DNA of 64,000 nt from the NCBI GenBank assembly GCA_963811225.1, contig CAWEQO010000007.1:248001-312000 (forward strand), read 5' to 3'. A program made the translations under genes and the position numbers. This document shows positions 25,457 through 34,761 of this stretch, one piece after another (positions within the stretch are counted from its first letter, which is position 1; the number at the start of each line of letters is the position of its first letter). The notes beneath the pieces are model-generated. The model was not told the DNA's origin and searched no databases. It was given only the letters and a program-made list of their open reading frames with translations. This DNA is from CAWEQO01 sp963811225 (GTDB lineage: Bacteria > Chloroflexota > Anaerolineae > Anaerolineales > Anaerolineaceae).

Positions 25457-27247
25457 TTACCTGTCCTCCAGCAAAAACACCCATTGGTCTCCAAAAGTCG
25501 CCGCGTACGTCAAGCCCAGGCTTTCGGCAGTGCTGCGCAGCGCAGCCATGTCTTCATATTTGCGTTGGTCCACCAGCACGTACCTCACCCCCAACTCCCG
25601 CAGCATGGACACACTTTCCGCATCCGGGAAATTCTCCATCATCGGCCGGATGCGGGTGTACTGCGGGGGCGGGAAGGCATTGAAAAAACCGCCCACAAAG
25701 GGTTTGCCATGAACCAGGGTATTATACGTCTGATCCTGATCTTCTCCCAGGATAAACGGGAACTGCGCCACCGCCCCGTTCCCCGGCTGCTGCGCCAGCC
25801 ACAGGTCCACCGGCCGCGCCTGCACCTGTGTAAATTCGGTGTACGGACCGGGATAGAAGTCCAGCAGCGCCAGCGCCAGGATGAGCGCCGCCAGCAGCGG
25901 CTGCCGGCGCAGCCTCACCCGTCCCAGCAGCCATGCCGCCCCCAACCCGGCTCCTGCGCTGACGAACACCAGCACGAACACGCCAAAGCGCATCAGCGCC
26001 CGCAGCTTGGCGTAGAACGGGAAGTACAGGAACAGCGCATACCCCGGCAGTGGGATGGGGATTTCCGAGCGTGAGGTCAGGCCGCTTAGGAACGCCGGGA
26101 TGTGGATGGTAACCGGGTCGCCGTTCCAGTGCAGGTCGGTGCCGAGCGCCAGCACGAAGGACAGCAGGCCGCCCCACAGCAGCAGCGCCATCAAGTGACG
26201 CTGCCCCAGCTGCTTTCGTTTTGCAAATCCGACCGCGGCCAGCGCCAGCGCGGCGACTCCCACGTACAGCGTGCCCTCCACCCACATCTCACGATTGAAG
26301 TGGCTGCCCACCCACTGCCCCCACAGAAAGTGGTCGGTCGAAGGCAAGAGAAAGTCGGTTGGGCTGGCCGAGTACATGCGCACGATGCCCAGGTTGCGGT
26401 CGGGCAGGCCCCCCTGCTGGTTGAGCAGCACGTACGGCGCCACTGCCGCTATCACCAGCGGCGCGGCCACGGCCCCGGCGATCAACGCCTGCCGCCAGAA
26501 GGACGCCTGTCGCAGCCGGACCCTGTTCAGGAAGGCCAGATAGATCAGCGCCAGGAAGGCGCTGATCAGCAGCGTCATGTACAGGTAGTACTGCGAGGTC
26601 AGGCCGATCAACCCCAGCGCGACCCCGGTCAGCAGGGCCGGTTTCCACCACGCCCACCGCTCTTCACGGCTATGCGCATTACTTGCGCCGGCCCCCAGCC
26701 CCAACAGCTCGAAGAACCCCATGAAGTAGAACGGGAACCACTGCGTGCCGGATAGGTTCAGATGCCCGATCAAGAAATGCGCAAAGCGGTACGGCACGAA
26801 AGCGAACAGCGTCCCGGCGATCAGGGCCGCATCCGTCCGCCCGGTCATCCGCCGCACCCACAGGTACATCCCCACCCCAGAGAGCACGAAGGTCAGCAGC
26901 AGCGCCATGTTGTAAGCGAACACCGGCCCACCGATGAAGCTGAACGGCATCGCCAGCGCCAGCTGCGCCGGAGTGATCTCGGTGTAGGCCATGTTCCAGC
27001 CTTCGGGGTAGTTCAAGAACCACACGTTGAACGGATTGGCGTGCAGCTCGAACAGCGCCTTCTTCATCCAGCCGATCATCCAGACGAAGTAGATGTTGTC
27101 GCCCATCTGCCCCACCATCTGGTTGCCCATCCGCAGCGCAAGCGGCCAGGTCATCACGACCGCCATTAACCCGAAATACAGCGGCACCCACAGCCAGGTG
27201 AGCCTGCGGGTTTTCGTGTTTGAGATTGTCAGGGCAGAGTCAGTCAT
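25457..27247 (-). CDS. Polytopic membrane protein, GT-C-like
   Basis: 596 residues, about 12 membrane helices plus a C-terminal soluble region of about 110 residues. The N-terminal outer loop (GNQMVGQMGDNIYFVWMIGW) contains the acidic residue expected for a GT-C enzyme, and proteins of this layout are often annotated as glycosyltransferase or YfhO-like. Immediately upstream of the GT39-like gene with a 3-base gap, so the two are probably made together. Role in lipid-linked glycan assembly is inferred. Confidence 0.65.
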   Translation of the reverse strand: MTDSALTISNTKTRRLTWLWVPLYFGLMAVVMTWPLALRMGNQMVGQMGDNIYFVWMIGWMKKALFELHANPFNVWFLNYPEGWNMAYTEITPAQLALAMPFSFIGGPVFAYNMALLLTFVLSGVGMYLWVRRMTGRTDAALIAGTLFAFVPYRFAHFLIGHLNLSGTQWFPFYFMGFFELLGLGAGASNAHSREERWAWWKPALLTGVALGLIGLTSQYYLYMTLLISAFLALIYLAFLNRVRLRQASFWRQALIAGAVAAPLVIAAVAPYVLLNQQGGLPDRNLGIVRMYSASPTDFLLPSTDHFLWGQWVGSHFNREMWVEGTLYVGVAALALAAVGFAKRKQLGQRHLMALLLWGGLLSFVLALGTDLHWNGDPVTIHIPAFLSGLTSRSEIPIPLPGYALFLYFPFYAKLRALMRFGVFVLVFVSAGAGLGAAWLLGRVRLRRQPLLAALILALALLDFYPGPYTEFTQVQARPVDLWLAQQPGNGAVAQFPFILGEDQDQTYNTLVHGKPFVGGFFNAFPPPQYTRIRPMMENFPDAESVSMLRELGVRYVLVDQRKYEDMAALRSTAESLGLTYAATFGDQWVFLLEDR

Positions 27248-27260
27248 CGTCTTAGGTGTG

Positions 27261-28247
27261 TCATCTGTGGATTAATTTTCCGGTCTCCGCCGACTCAAGC
27301 ACCGCCAGCGCCAGCTGCAGCGCCTCGACACCATCCTCCAGCGAGCACACCGGCTCCTCGTCTCCCTTGGCGACTGCGATCATATGCCGCGTCTCCGCCA
27401 GGAACAGATCATTCCGGTCGAAGCCCTCCGGCACGGGAAAACGCTCCCACGCCCCGGTCTTCACCCGGTACAGGTTCACCGCTCCATCCGCGTTGTCCCA
27501 AGAGATCACACCTTCGCTGCAGGTGATCTCGAACTTGTGCGCCGGCGGGCGGCGGTAATAATCCAAATGCAGGCTGCCCACTACGCCCGACTCATACCGC
27601 AGCCCGATCTCGCCGAAGTCCTCCACCTCGATCTCCAGGTCGCTGCTGCGACCCGTGAAAGCCCATAGATCGTTGACCTCGCCGAACAGCCAGCGCAGGT
27701 AATCCAACGGGTGCGACAGTGTGACCACTACCCCACCGCCCAGGTCGGCGCGCGAGGTATAGCTCTTACGGTAATCTTCCCAGGGATGCCAGTTGGGCAG
27801 GTACTCGCCCCACTCGGCCCGTATGGACAGCGGTCGCCCGGCCGCGCCTTCCAGCAGGAAGCGCTTCACCTGTTGGATGCCTGGGTGGAAGCGAAACTGG
27901 AACCCGACCAGCGCCCTTCCTCCGCCTCTCGCCAGCGCCGCCTGCAGCTCGTCCACCCGCTCAAGCGAGTGCGAAACGGGCTTCTCGATCAGCAGCGAAC
28001 AGCCTTGCTCGGCGGCCGGGATGGCTGCGTCCAGGTGGAACGCGGTTGGGTTGGAGACGATCACCACGTCCGGGCGGTGGTCCAGCGCCGCTCGCAAATC
28101 CGTCTCGACCGGGAATCCCGCCAGCTCGTCATCCGCAAGCGTGCTCTTGCGTGTCCGGTACAGCACAATATCCATCTCACCCAGGGCAATCAAGTTGCGC
28201 AGGTGCCGCCGTCCAATCGAGCCGAAGCCTGCAATGAGAAATCGCAT
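27261..28247 (-). CDS. Gfo/Idh/MocA family oxidoreductase
   Basis: 328 residues. N-terminal Rossmann motif GFGSIGRRHLRNL, then the family's EKPVSHSL block near 98-105, which holds the catalytic lysine. The C-terminal alpha/beta half is complete. Such enzymes oxidise or reduce a hydroxyl of a nucleotide- or free sugar with NAD(P). GGAG lies eight bases before the ATG. Followed 13 bases later by the membrane protein gene. It may make a sugar for this locus; specificity unknown. Confidence 0.88.
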   Translation of the reverse strand: MRFLIAGFGSIGRRHLRNLIALGEMDIVLYRTRKSTLADDELAGFPVETDLRAALDHRPDVVIVSNPTAFHLDAAIPAAEQGCSLLIEKPVSHSLERVDELQAALARGGGRALVGFQFRFHPGIQQVKRFLLEGAAGRPLSIRAEWGEYLPNWHPWEDYRKSYTSRADLGGGVVVTLSHPLDYLRWLFGEVNDLWAFTGRSSDLEIEVEDFGEIGLRYESGVVGSLHLDYYRRPPAHKFEITCSEGVISWDNADGAVNLYRVKTGAWERFPVPEGFDRNDLFLAETRHMIAVAKGDEEPVCSLEDGVEALQLALAVLESAETGKLIHR

Positions 28248-28260
28248 AGAAAAATCTCCA

Positions 28261-28320
28261 GAGAGTGGAGAGCAGAAAGGAGGTACAACCTTAATGGGTG
28301 TAAACTGCTCTCTGTTCTCT
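28261..28320. terminator. 15-bp hairpin in a glycan-locus spacer
   Basis: 28261-28275 can pair along its whole length with 28306-28320 if three G-U pairs are allowed. It occupies the 78-bp gap between two minus-strand genes and its right arm belongs to a CT-rich repeat (28306-28335) that also supplies the last codons and stop of the gene to the right. Confidence 0.5.
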
Positions 28321-28325
28321 ACTCT

Positions 28326-29762
28326 CTACTCTCTGATCTTCGAAAGCAAATACTCCGCCGTCCGCTCGCCGGCTCTCCCATCCACAAACGTGCACTCACG
28401 CTGGATGAAAGCCTGCCGGGCGGCATGCTCCGAGTCCGGATCGCGCAGGGCGCAGTCGATGGCTTCGCGCAGCTCGGCCTCATTCAGCGCCACTTTCCCG
28501 GCCCCCGCCTCTCGGAAGCGCCGGTGCGTGGGCCAGTCGCCGATCTTGGACAGCGCCAGCGAGAACTTTCCCGGCTGGTTCCAGCCGCCCGGGGCGTCGA
28601 AGCAGACGCTTACAATCGGGCGGTCATGGATGGCCGCCTCGACCACCATGGTCGAGTAAACCGTCAGGAACACGTCTGAGTGCGCCATCATGGAGGTTTT
28701 TTCGGGCATATCCTCCCCCGAGTAGTAGCCCAACTCGCCCCCCAGCGGCACCGGCTCGACCACGTGCACGTTGGGGAGCTCACGCGCCAGCTGGAAGATG
28801 CGCTCGCGCTCCCCGGCATACAGCGGCTCGTCCATGAAGTGGTTGGGGTGCAGCCGCACCAGCAGCTGCGACGGCTCCGCCAGCCGCTCCTCCGCCACCA
28901 GCCGGGCCAACGCCTCGACGTTCTGGTAATTCGGCGAGAAGGTGATGAAGCTGCAGGCATACCCCAGCAGCTTGCGCTGGGGGTCCAGCTTGTGCAGGCG
29001 GAAGTACTCGTCGCGCGGCATGAGCCACTGTTTACGGAAGTAGCCGTCGTAGGAGGGGATGCCGCCCACGTTGATCCGCGCCGGGTCCCAATCCGAGCCG
29101 AGGATGAGCTCCTCTTTCTGGATGTTCGACCAGCAGTTGACCCAGTCCACCGGCGCGCCGGGGATGCTGTAGCTGCTGGGGTTGTCCCAACCCACGATCA
29201 CCGCTGCGGTCGGTACGCCCCGCTGGACAGCCTGACGCAGCAAAAAACGGTCCAGCCGCCAGCCGGGGGTGCTCGCCACCACCAAGTCGGGCTGGTAGCG
29301 TTCGAACAGGTCGGTGTACAGCTCGGGCGTGTAGCGCATCTGCTGCTTCAAAAGCAGTTGGCGGGCCGCCTTCGAACGGCGCAGCACACCTACCGCGCCG
29401 CGCATGGCCGGCATGACCGTCTTGCGCCGCCCGACCGCCTCGTCCTGCACCTGCCAGACGTGGCTGTCCATGGCTTCGACGTTGATGCGCTTCGAGCCGC
29501 CCACCCGGCGCAGGAAGTTCAGCCACCACTGCGCGCTGGGGTCGACCGTCTCGGCGTAGCGGTGGGCTTCCTTCAGGCGCAGCCCCTCCACCACCAGCCC
29601 CGGCTGCCCAAAGCGCCGCTCGATCTGGTCTTTCAGGCCGTCGTCGGTCAGCAGCACCACTTCCACACCCGCTTTGAGCAGGTCAGGCACTACGTCGCTC
29701 TGCAAAAAGTAAACAATCGCCAATCCATGATCGGCGCTGATGAAGACTCGCTTGGTTGCCAT
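28326..29762 (-). CDS. GT-B-fold glycan transferase (CDP-glycerol/capsule type)
   Basis: 478 residues from the ATG at 29762; a GTG 15 bases upstream overlaps the previous stop and is an alternative. The protein looks like the two-domain GT-B transferases of capsule loci: N-terminal KRVFISADHGLAIVYFL, a central VVASTPGWRLDR, then LLVRLHPNHFMDEPL and SMMAHSDVFLTVYSTMVVEAAI, the latter matching the donor-binding strand of this group. No membrane helix. Donor unknown. Confidence 0.7.
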   Translation of the reverse strand: MATKRVFISADHGLAIVYFLQSDVVPDLLKAGVEVVLLTDDGLKDQIERRFGQPGLVVEGLRLKEAHRYAETVDPSAQWWLNFLRRVGGSKRINVEAMDSHVWQVQDEAVGRRKTVMPAMRGAVGVLRRSKAARQLLLKQQMRYTPELYTDLFERYQPDLVVASTPGWRLDRFLLRQAVQRGVPTAAVIVGWDNPSSYSIPGAPVDWVNCWSNIQKEELILGSDWDPARINVGGIPSYDGYFRKQWLMPRDEYFRLHKLDPQRKLLGYACSFITFSPNYQNVEALARLVAEERLAEPSQLLVRLHPNHFMDEPLYAGERERIFQLARELPNVHVVEPVPLGGELGYYSGEDMPEKTSMMAHSDVFLTVYSTMVVEAAIHDRPIVSVCFDAPGGWNQPGKFSLALSKIGDWPTHRRFREAGAGKVALNEAELREAIDCALRDPDSEHAARQAFIQRECTFVDGRAGERTAEYLLSKIRE

Positions 29763-29773
29763 GTCGATAATCG

Positions 29774-30733
29774 TCACTCCCGATCGTAATACCAGCGAAA
29801 TACCTGGTCGTACAGGTACAGCAGGCTGCGCTTGACCGGCGGGAAGTCGAGCAGCAGGTTCTTCTTGCCAGCCTTGCTGCGCGCCGCCGTGGTCGAAACG
29901 TAGCCGGGCAGGTTCCGCAGGGTGTTGCTCATGTTCATCGCCAGCGGCTCGGTCGGCATCAGGCGCAGGTACCCGGCCGCGTTCATGCGCTCGTCCAGTT
30001 GGCGCACCTGGCCCATCGGACGGTCCATCGTGAACGGCAGGAACTGCGCCAGCACATCCTTGCGAGCCAAAAACTGCCAGTGCGACGCCCCGGCGATGGC
30101 TTGCACGCCCTTATACGTCAGGCGCGCGTCCTGGGTCGAGTCGTAGTGCGCCCGGATCTCCTCTTCGCTCTGCCCCAGGCTCAGGTCGAACTCCCGGAAC
30201 GTCTCGTAGGGGATGAAATCGCCGCATTCCACGCCGGCGTCTGGGGTTTGCTCTCCCCAGGCCAGCGTGCTTGTGTAGAAATCCTCTTTGGTGCGGAACG
30301 GCCGCGCCGTGACCATGCCCACGTTGGGGAAGGTCTCCAGGATCTCCAGGGAGCGCGCCAGCCAGCCCTTGCGGAACAGGCAGTCGTTATCCAGGTAGGC
30401 GATCATCTCGCCCGGCGCCCCGCCGAAGATCGCGTTCCAGGCTCCGCCCTTGCCCAGGTTCTTGTCCGAAAGCATCAGGTATTGGATGCGCCCGGCCTCG
30501 TGCTCGTCCAGCAGGAACTGCTGCACCTCGCCGCAGCTGGCGTTGTCGAATACCAGCAGGTCGTGCGGTGCGCCGGTGTTTTCGTAAATGCCGTTCAGGC
30601 AGGCCTTGAGCACGTCCAGCATCTCGGCGTAGAAGCCGCTCAGGAACGGGATGTAGTTCAGCACCGCCACGGTCACCCGCTCGGGCTTAGCGACGTCCTT
30701 GACGTACTTGGCCGGGTTTTGGCCTACGCGCAT
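29774..30733 (-). CDS. Glycosyltransferase family 2-like
   Basis: 319 residues, GT-A fold. VTVAVLNYIPFLSGFYAEML at the N terminus, LLVFDNASCGEV near 59-70 in place of the usual DDGS block, and AYLDNDCLF near 112 as the metal-binding motif. Such GT2 members add one sugar or act on rhamnan/glycan chains. AAAGGA lies seven bases before the ATG. Its stop overlaps the alternative GTG start of the next gene. Confidence 0.85.
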   Translation of the reverse strand: MRVGQNPAKYVKDVAKPERVTVAVLNYIPFLSGFYAEMLDVLKACLNGIYENTGAPHDLLVFDNASCGEVQQFLLDEHEAGRIQYLMLSDKNLGKGGAWNAIFGGAPGEMIAYLDNDCLFRKGWLARSLEILETFPNVGMVTARPFRTKEDFYTSTLAWGEQTPDAGVECGDFIPYETFREFDLSLGQSEEEIRAHYDSTQDARLTYKGVQAIAGASHWQFLARKDVLAQFLPFTMDRPMGQVRQLDERMNAAGYLRLMPTEPLAMNMSNTLRNLPGYVSTTAARSKAGKKNLLLDFPPVKRSLLYLYDQVFRWYYDRE

Positions 30734-30799
30734 TCGTCAATCCTTTCCGTAGGAAGCCGGGTTTCCGGTAGAAGCTGGCTTCTTAAACTCTCAAAACAA

Positions 30800-30890
30800 A
30801 TGTCTCCGGCACAGACCGCGAAGCCGGGTGAAGAACGCCAAGAAATTTTAAATTTCCCTTTGCGTTCTGTGCGCCCTTTGTCTGAGACAT
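30800..30890. repeat. Nested imperfect inverted repeat in a 156-bp spacer
   Basis: 30800-30806 pairs with 30884-30890, 30809-30814 with 30867-30872 and 30833-30838 with 30862-30867 (the last two share one base), with an A/T palindrome at the tip. A second, smaller stem (GAAGCC/GGCTTC) lies at about 30750-30780. Together they fill the whole gap between two minus-strand transferase genes. Confidence 0.5.
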
Positions 30891-31804
30891 TAACCACCAG
30901 ACGCGCCCCTCTTCCATTCCTGATACGCTTTTTTCGGATGCAAGATCGTGTAGGTCACATTTGCCAGCGCCATCGAGTGCAGCGACACCAGCGGGAAGAT
31001 CTCCGCCTCGCGTTTCAGCTTCTCCCAGGTCAGCGCCGGCCGGCGCAGCTGACCGTCCACCAGCCGCCGGTCGACGTCCAGCAGGTTGAAGATCGCCCGC
31101 TTGCCGCCCGCCAGACGTACGTTCTCGGCTGTCTCGGGCAGGCGGTAATGCGGCTGGCCGTTCGGCAGGTGGCTGTAATCGTGGTTCTGATGCACGATCC
31201 GGATATCCGCCGTAGAGTCCACGAGCGCCCAATGCCGGCGGCGAGCCTCGTAGAACATCCAATTGTCCCAGCCCGCCCGACCAATCGCAAAAGCCGGCAC
31301 GGCCTGGAAGCACTGCCGCGGGTACACGAAATAGTCGCTGCCGCCGCGTGGGTGCAGCTTGCCCCGCGCCTTCAATTCCGCATGCAAACGTTCGGTCCAA
31401 CCCTCGCAGAAGTCCAGCGGCTCGGTCACGTCCAGGTCCCAGCGCTGGCCCACCATCAGAAAGTCCTGCGCCTGCGCCGCCACCCGCTCGATCAATTCCA
31501 GGAACCCCGGCAGTAACAGGATATCGGCGTTGATGCACGCCAAAAACCGCCCGCGACCGTGCTCACGCGCCAGATCGAACATCGAGCGAACCAGCGGCGT
31601 CCCGGCTGCGTTGCAGGCCACCTGCGGCAGGTGGCGCACGCCGCACTCGGCGGCGGCCTCCGCAATGCCGTCCTCCTCACCCACCAGCAGCGCCTCCACC
31701 TCCGGCCCCAACGCCGTCCACGAACGGATGGCGTTGCGCTGGATGGTGGCGATGTGCGGGTTGGTGAAGGGCTTGGGTGCGGTGAAGATCGTCAGCAGGG
31801 TCAT
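30890..31804 (-). CDS. GT-A-type glycosyltransferase
   Basis: 304 residues. LLTIFTAPKPFTNPHIATIQRN starts the protein; ACINADILLLPGFLELI near 87-103 is the Asp-x-Asp-like metal site, and GRAGWDNWMFYEA near 170 is a typical acceptor-side block of GT2-like enzymes of surface-glycan clusters. No membrane helix. The start codon overlaps the stop of the upstream nucleotidyltransferase gene (ATGA), showing tight coupling. Sugar specificity unknown. Confidence 0.75.
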   Translation of the reverse strand: MTLLTIFTAPKPFTNPHIATIQRNAIRSWTALGPEVEALLVGEEDGIAEAAAECGVRHLPQVACNAAGTPLVRSMFDLAREHGRGRFLACINADILLLPGFLELIERVAAQAQDFLMVGQRWDLDVTEPLDFCEGWTERLHAELKARGKLHPRGGSDYFVYPRQCFQAVPAFAIGRAGWDNWMFYEARRRHWALVDSTADIRIVHQNHDYSHLPNGQPHYRLPETAENVRLAGGKRAIFNLLDVDRRLVDGQLRRPALTWEKLKREAEIFPLVSLHSMALANVTYTILHPKKAYQEWKRGASGG

Positions 31805-32577
31805 GAGGAAGGGTTCAGCCTTTCGTCCACTTCGAAGCCCATCTTGTGGCGCACGTTGGCGTTGATCTCGCCCAGCTCCGGGTGGCTTTGCATCAGCGCC
31901 AGCAGGTCCAGCCAGCTGAAATCATCCCGCCCCTCGAAGTGGGTGTAGATCCGGCGCAGCAGCTCCAGGTCTTCGATCGTGTCCACGGTCCAGCGCAGCG
32001 AGCCGTAATCCACTTCGTTGTCCACCACTCGGATGCGGAAGCGCCCGTCCTGGTCGTAAAAATACGGCATGACGTGCTCGCGCTCGTGCAGCTCCGCGGC
32101 CTCCCTCCAGGCCCGCTCCAGGTTGGCGAACGAGACGACCTCGGTGTCCAGCCCGATCGGGTAGGTTCGCTTCCAGGGCGGCGGCAGGCGGTTGGCGGCG
32201 AAATCCACGCCGCAGCGCAGGAACTCGTTGACGGTGTGATCGATCACACCCGGGTCGATCACCGGGCAGTCGGCCGTAACCCGCACCACCACGTCGGCCT
32301 GCATCTGCTTGGCAGCCTGATAGTAGCGGTCGAGCACGTCGAACTGGCTGCCGCGTGAGACCGCATAGCCGCGCGATTGGCACAGCGCCTCGATCAGATC
32401 GTCGCTGATGTCGGTCGTGGTGGCAACCGCCACCGCCGAAACCGTCTCGGCCCGGCGCACGCGCTCGACCACCCGCACCAGCATCGGTTCACCGGCGATA
32501 TCCAGTAAAACCTTGCCCGGCAGGCGGCTGGAGGCCATCCTGGCCTGTATGATCGCAACAATGTTGGGTGATGCCAT
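31801..32577 (-). CDS. SpsF-like cytidylyltransferase family protein
   Basis: 258 residues from the ATG at 32577, which has AAGGAA upstream; an upstream TTG has no such site. IIQARMASSRLPGKVLLDI is the signature loop of the SpsF/NeuA-like group, followed by RGSQFDVLDRYYQAA and VTADCPVIDP. In Bacillus spore-coat loci SpsF works alongside the NeuB-like SpsE; the matching SAF-bearing synthase is three genes upstream. Likely activates that nonulosonate or a related sugar as a CMP derivative. Confidence 0.85.
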   Translation of the reverse strand: MASPNIVAIIQARMASSRLPGKVLLDIAGEPMLVRVVERVRRAETVSAVAVATTTDISDDLIEALCQSRGYAVSRGSQFDVLDRYYQAAKQMQADVVVRVTADCPVIDPGVIDHTVNEFLRCGVDFAANRLPPPWKRTYPIGLDTEVVSFANLERAWREAAELHEREHVMPYFYDQDGRFRIRVVDNEVDYGSLRWTVDTIEDLELLRRIYTHFEGRDDFSWLDLLALMQSHPELGEINANVRHKMGFEVDERLNPSS

Positions 32578-32612
32578 GAAGTTTCGAATTCCTTTTCCAA
32601 ACTGCAAAAAAA

Positions 32613-33614
32613 TTACGGGCGTCTCAAAGTGATCAAATTGATTTCCGGGGTGTTGAACAACCGGAATTTCAACCAGCGAATGTGCCCGCTTGCGCCTAAA
32701 CCGGCGCTGACATACTGCGGCGTGTTTCCATAGAAACTCACGCCTTTTACATCGCTCTGCTTCGGGAGAAAGCCGCTGCTGTTGATCCCGCTCGTCGGGG
32801 ATGGAATGTAGACCGCCCCGATCAGCGGCAGGCGGATCTGCCCGCCGTGGTAGTGCCCAGCCAAGATCAGATCATAATCCAAGTCACCGTTGAGCGCTAG
32901 CTCCGCTTCCGTCAGATTCGTTTGCTTTGGCGCGTGGGCCAGCAAGATCTTTACCTCACCGTTGTGGATTGCCTGAAGGGCCCGTTCGGCGCGCTCAGCG
33001 TAAACTTGAACCTGTTTGACGTCTTCTGCATGTTTTTCGCGCCAGTTTTCGTCGCTTAAAAACGATTGATACATCGACAGGTTCGTCTTCGACATTTCCG
33101 GCGTCACCCAGATCTGGTCGTCGCTGCGCCGGATGGCTTCTGGCAGGCTGAGGATTCTGCAACCTCTGGATTGCAAAACTACGCCGATCTCGGTCAAGCT
33201 CCCAGTCTGCAAGCCGTCCACGCTTGCTATGGCGTGAGGGCCGGTATTGCCGTCGATCCAGTAAACGTGCTCTTTGTTTTCGATGCCATCCAGCAAATTA
33301 AGGATTGCTTTCGAGCGGCCTGCGCTTTCATCTCGGTCGCCGCTGTTCATGTCGCCGGTCAAGGCGATCATGTCGTAATCCAGCCGATTGATCGCCTGCA
33401 CCAGGTCCGCCTGGCCTTCACCGAAGGATCTGCTGTGCAGGTCCGAAATTTGCAGGATCCGAAACCCATCGAAAGACTCCGGCAGCCGCTCGACCACGAT
33501 CTCTCGTTCCACCACGATGAGGCGGTGATTGTCGTAGATGTTGTAAACAACACTAACGACCAGCACCGCCAGCAGCGCATAGAGAATGGTCCTTGCTGTC
33601 CTTCGTTTTCTCAA
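32613..33614 (-). CDS. Membrane-anchored metallophosphoesterase (YkuE-like)
   Basis: 333 residues from a TTG start. One N-terminal membrane helix (residues 9-27), then a calcineurin-like phosphoesterase domain. Metal-binding motifs: ISDLHS near 57, LTGDMNSGD near 85 and AGHYHGGQIRLP near 250. The usual GNH[DE] block reads DGNTGPHA, so the catalytic His is displaced by three residues or lost. Relatives such as YkuE and LpxH-like proteins cleave phosphodiester or pyrophosphate bonds at the membrane. May act on a lipid-linked sugar, but nothing proves it. Confidence 0.8.
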   Translation of the reverse strand: MRKRRTARTILYALLAVLVVSVVYNIYDNHRLIVVEREIVVERLPESFDGFRILQISDLHSRSFGEGQADLVQAINRLDYDMIALTGDMNSGDRDESAGRSKAILNLLDGIENKEHVYWIDGNTGPHAIASVDGLQTGSLTEIGVVLQSRGCRILSLPEAIRRSDDQIWVTPEMSKTNLSMYQSFLSDENWREKHAEDVKQVQVYAERAERALQAIHNGEVKILLAHAPKQTNLTEAELALNGDLDYDLILAGHYHGGQIRLPLIGAVYIPSPTSGINSSGFLPKQSDVKGVSFYGNTPQYVSAGLGASGHIRWLKFRLFNTPEINLITLRRP

Positions 33615-33652
33615 CTTATTTCTTCTCTCGTAGAGTGCGTTCCAAGCGCGCC

Positions 33653-34752
33653 CTACGCGCCCACTGCCATCCGGTACGCTCTTAACAATTCCTGGAAATT
33701 CTTTTCCCAGTCTGCCCGGCGCTCGGCCAGTTCCCTGGCCGCCTGTCCCATCTCCTTCAGCTTCTCACGCTGCTCGTAGGCTTTCAGCATGCCTTCGGCC
33801 AGGGCCTGCTCGTTCCCATCCGGGAACAGCCGGCCCTGCACCCCCGGCTCGATCCACTCCAAATTGCCGGGGATATCCGAGACCAGCGCCGGGCGGCCGC
33901 AGGCCAGCGCTTCCATCAGCGACACCGACGAGCCGTCGCTGTGCGAGGCGCTGACGTACAGGTCGCAAGCCCGGTAGTAAGTGGGGAGATCGCGATTGGC
34001 TACCTGTCCGATGGAAATCACCTGGTCGCCCACACCGCTCTCGTTGACCATGCGGCGGATCAGCCCAGCCTGCGAGCCGCTGCCCAGCAGCAGTAAACGC
34101 AGCGCCGGCTGCTCGCGCGCCGCCCGGATGAAGGCCCGCACCAGCACATCCACGCCGTAAATCGGCTCCCACGAGCGCAGCGACAGGATCACGAAGGTGT
34201 CTTCCCCACCCCGCAGCCGCGATTCGCCCGGCCCCGGGCAGAACTGCTCCAGGTCGACGCCCCACGGGAAGGTGACGATGCGCTCGTCCGGGAAGCCGAA
34301 CGAGACCGCCTTGTCGCGCACAGCTTTGCAGTCGCCCACCAGCACAGAAGTGCGCGCCAGGGTGTAGCGAGTGGCCCAGCGCCACCAGGCGTTGCGCTCG
34401 CTGTCTTTAAAAGATCCGAGCCCCACGACATGCTCACCAGCGGCCGGAAACCCGCCAGCGCCGTCAGGAAGGCCGCCGTCTGGATCGACCCGGCGTGAAC
34501 GACGTCCGGTTTGACCGTCCGCAGCACCCGCTTCAAGTCTTGCGCTAGCGCCGGCCCATCTTGCCAGCGCACCGGCCGCAGCCCGCCCTTCCACAGCGCC
34601 TGCTCGACGCCCTCCGGCATAGGACGGTCTTCGCGCTGCACGCCGCGCCGCTCCAGCCGCAGCGAGAACACCTGCTCTCCCGTCTCGGCCAGCGCCGCCA
34701 AAAAGCGGTGATCGTGGGGCGTATAGTCCCTGGTAAAGTACAGGATGCGCAC
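33653..34752 (-). pseudogene. Glycosyltransferase family 4, one apparent frameshift
   Basis: The N-terminal part reads from a GTG at 34752 (MRILYFTRDYTPHDHRFLA, AGGGA upstream) to the block LVSMSWGSDLLK, after which the frame is lost. The C-terminal part continues in another frame with DSERNAWWRWATRYTLA, then IVTFPWGVDLEQFCPG, SASHSDGSSVSLMEALACGRP and ends at 33653. Adding one A in the run near 34406-34412 restores a normal GT4 enzyme of about 366 residues with the E-x7-E donor site region. The break is either a sequencing error or a recent knock-out of this transferase. Confidence 0.85.
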
Positions 34753-34761
34753 GGATCGTCC

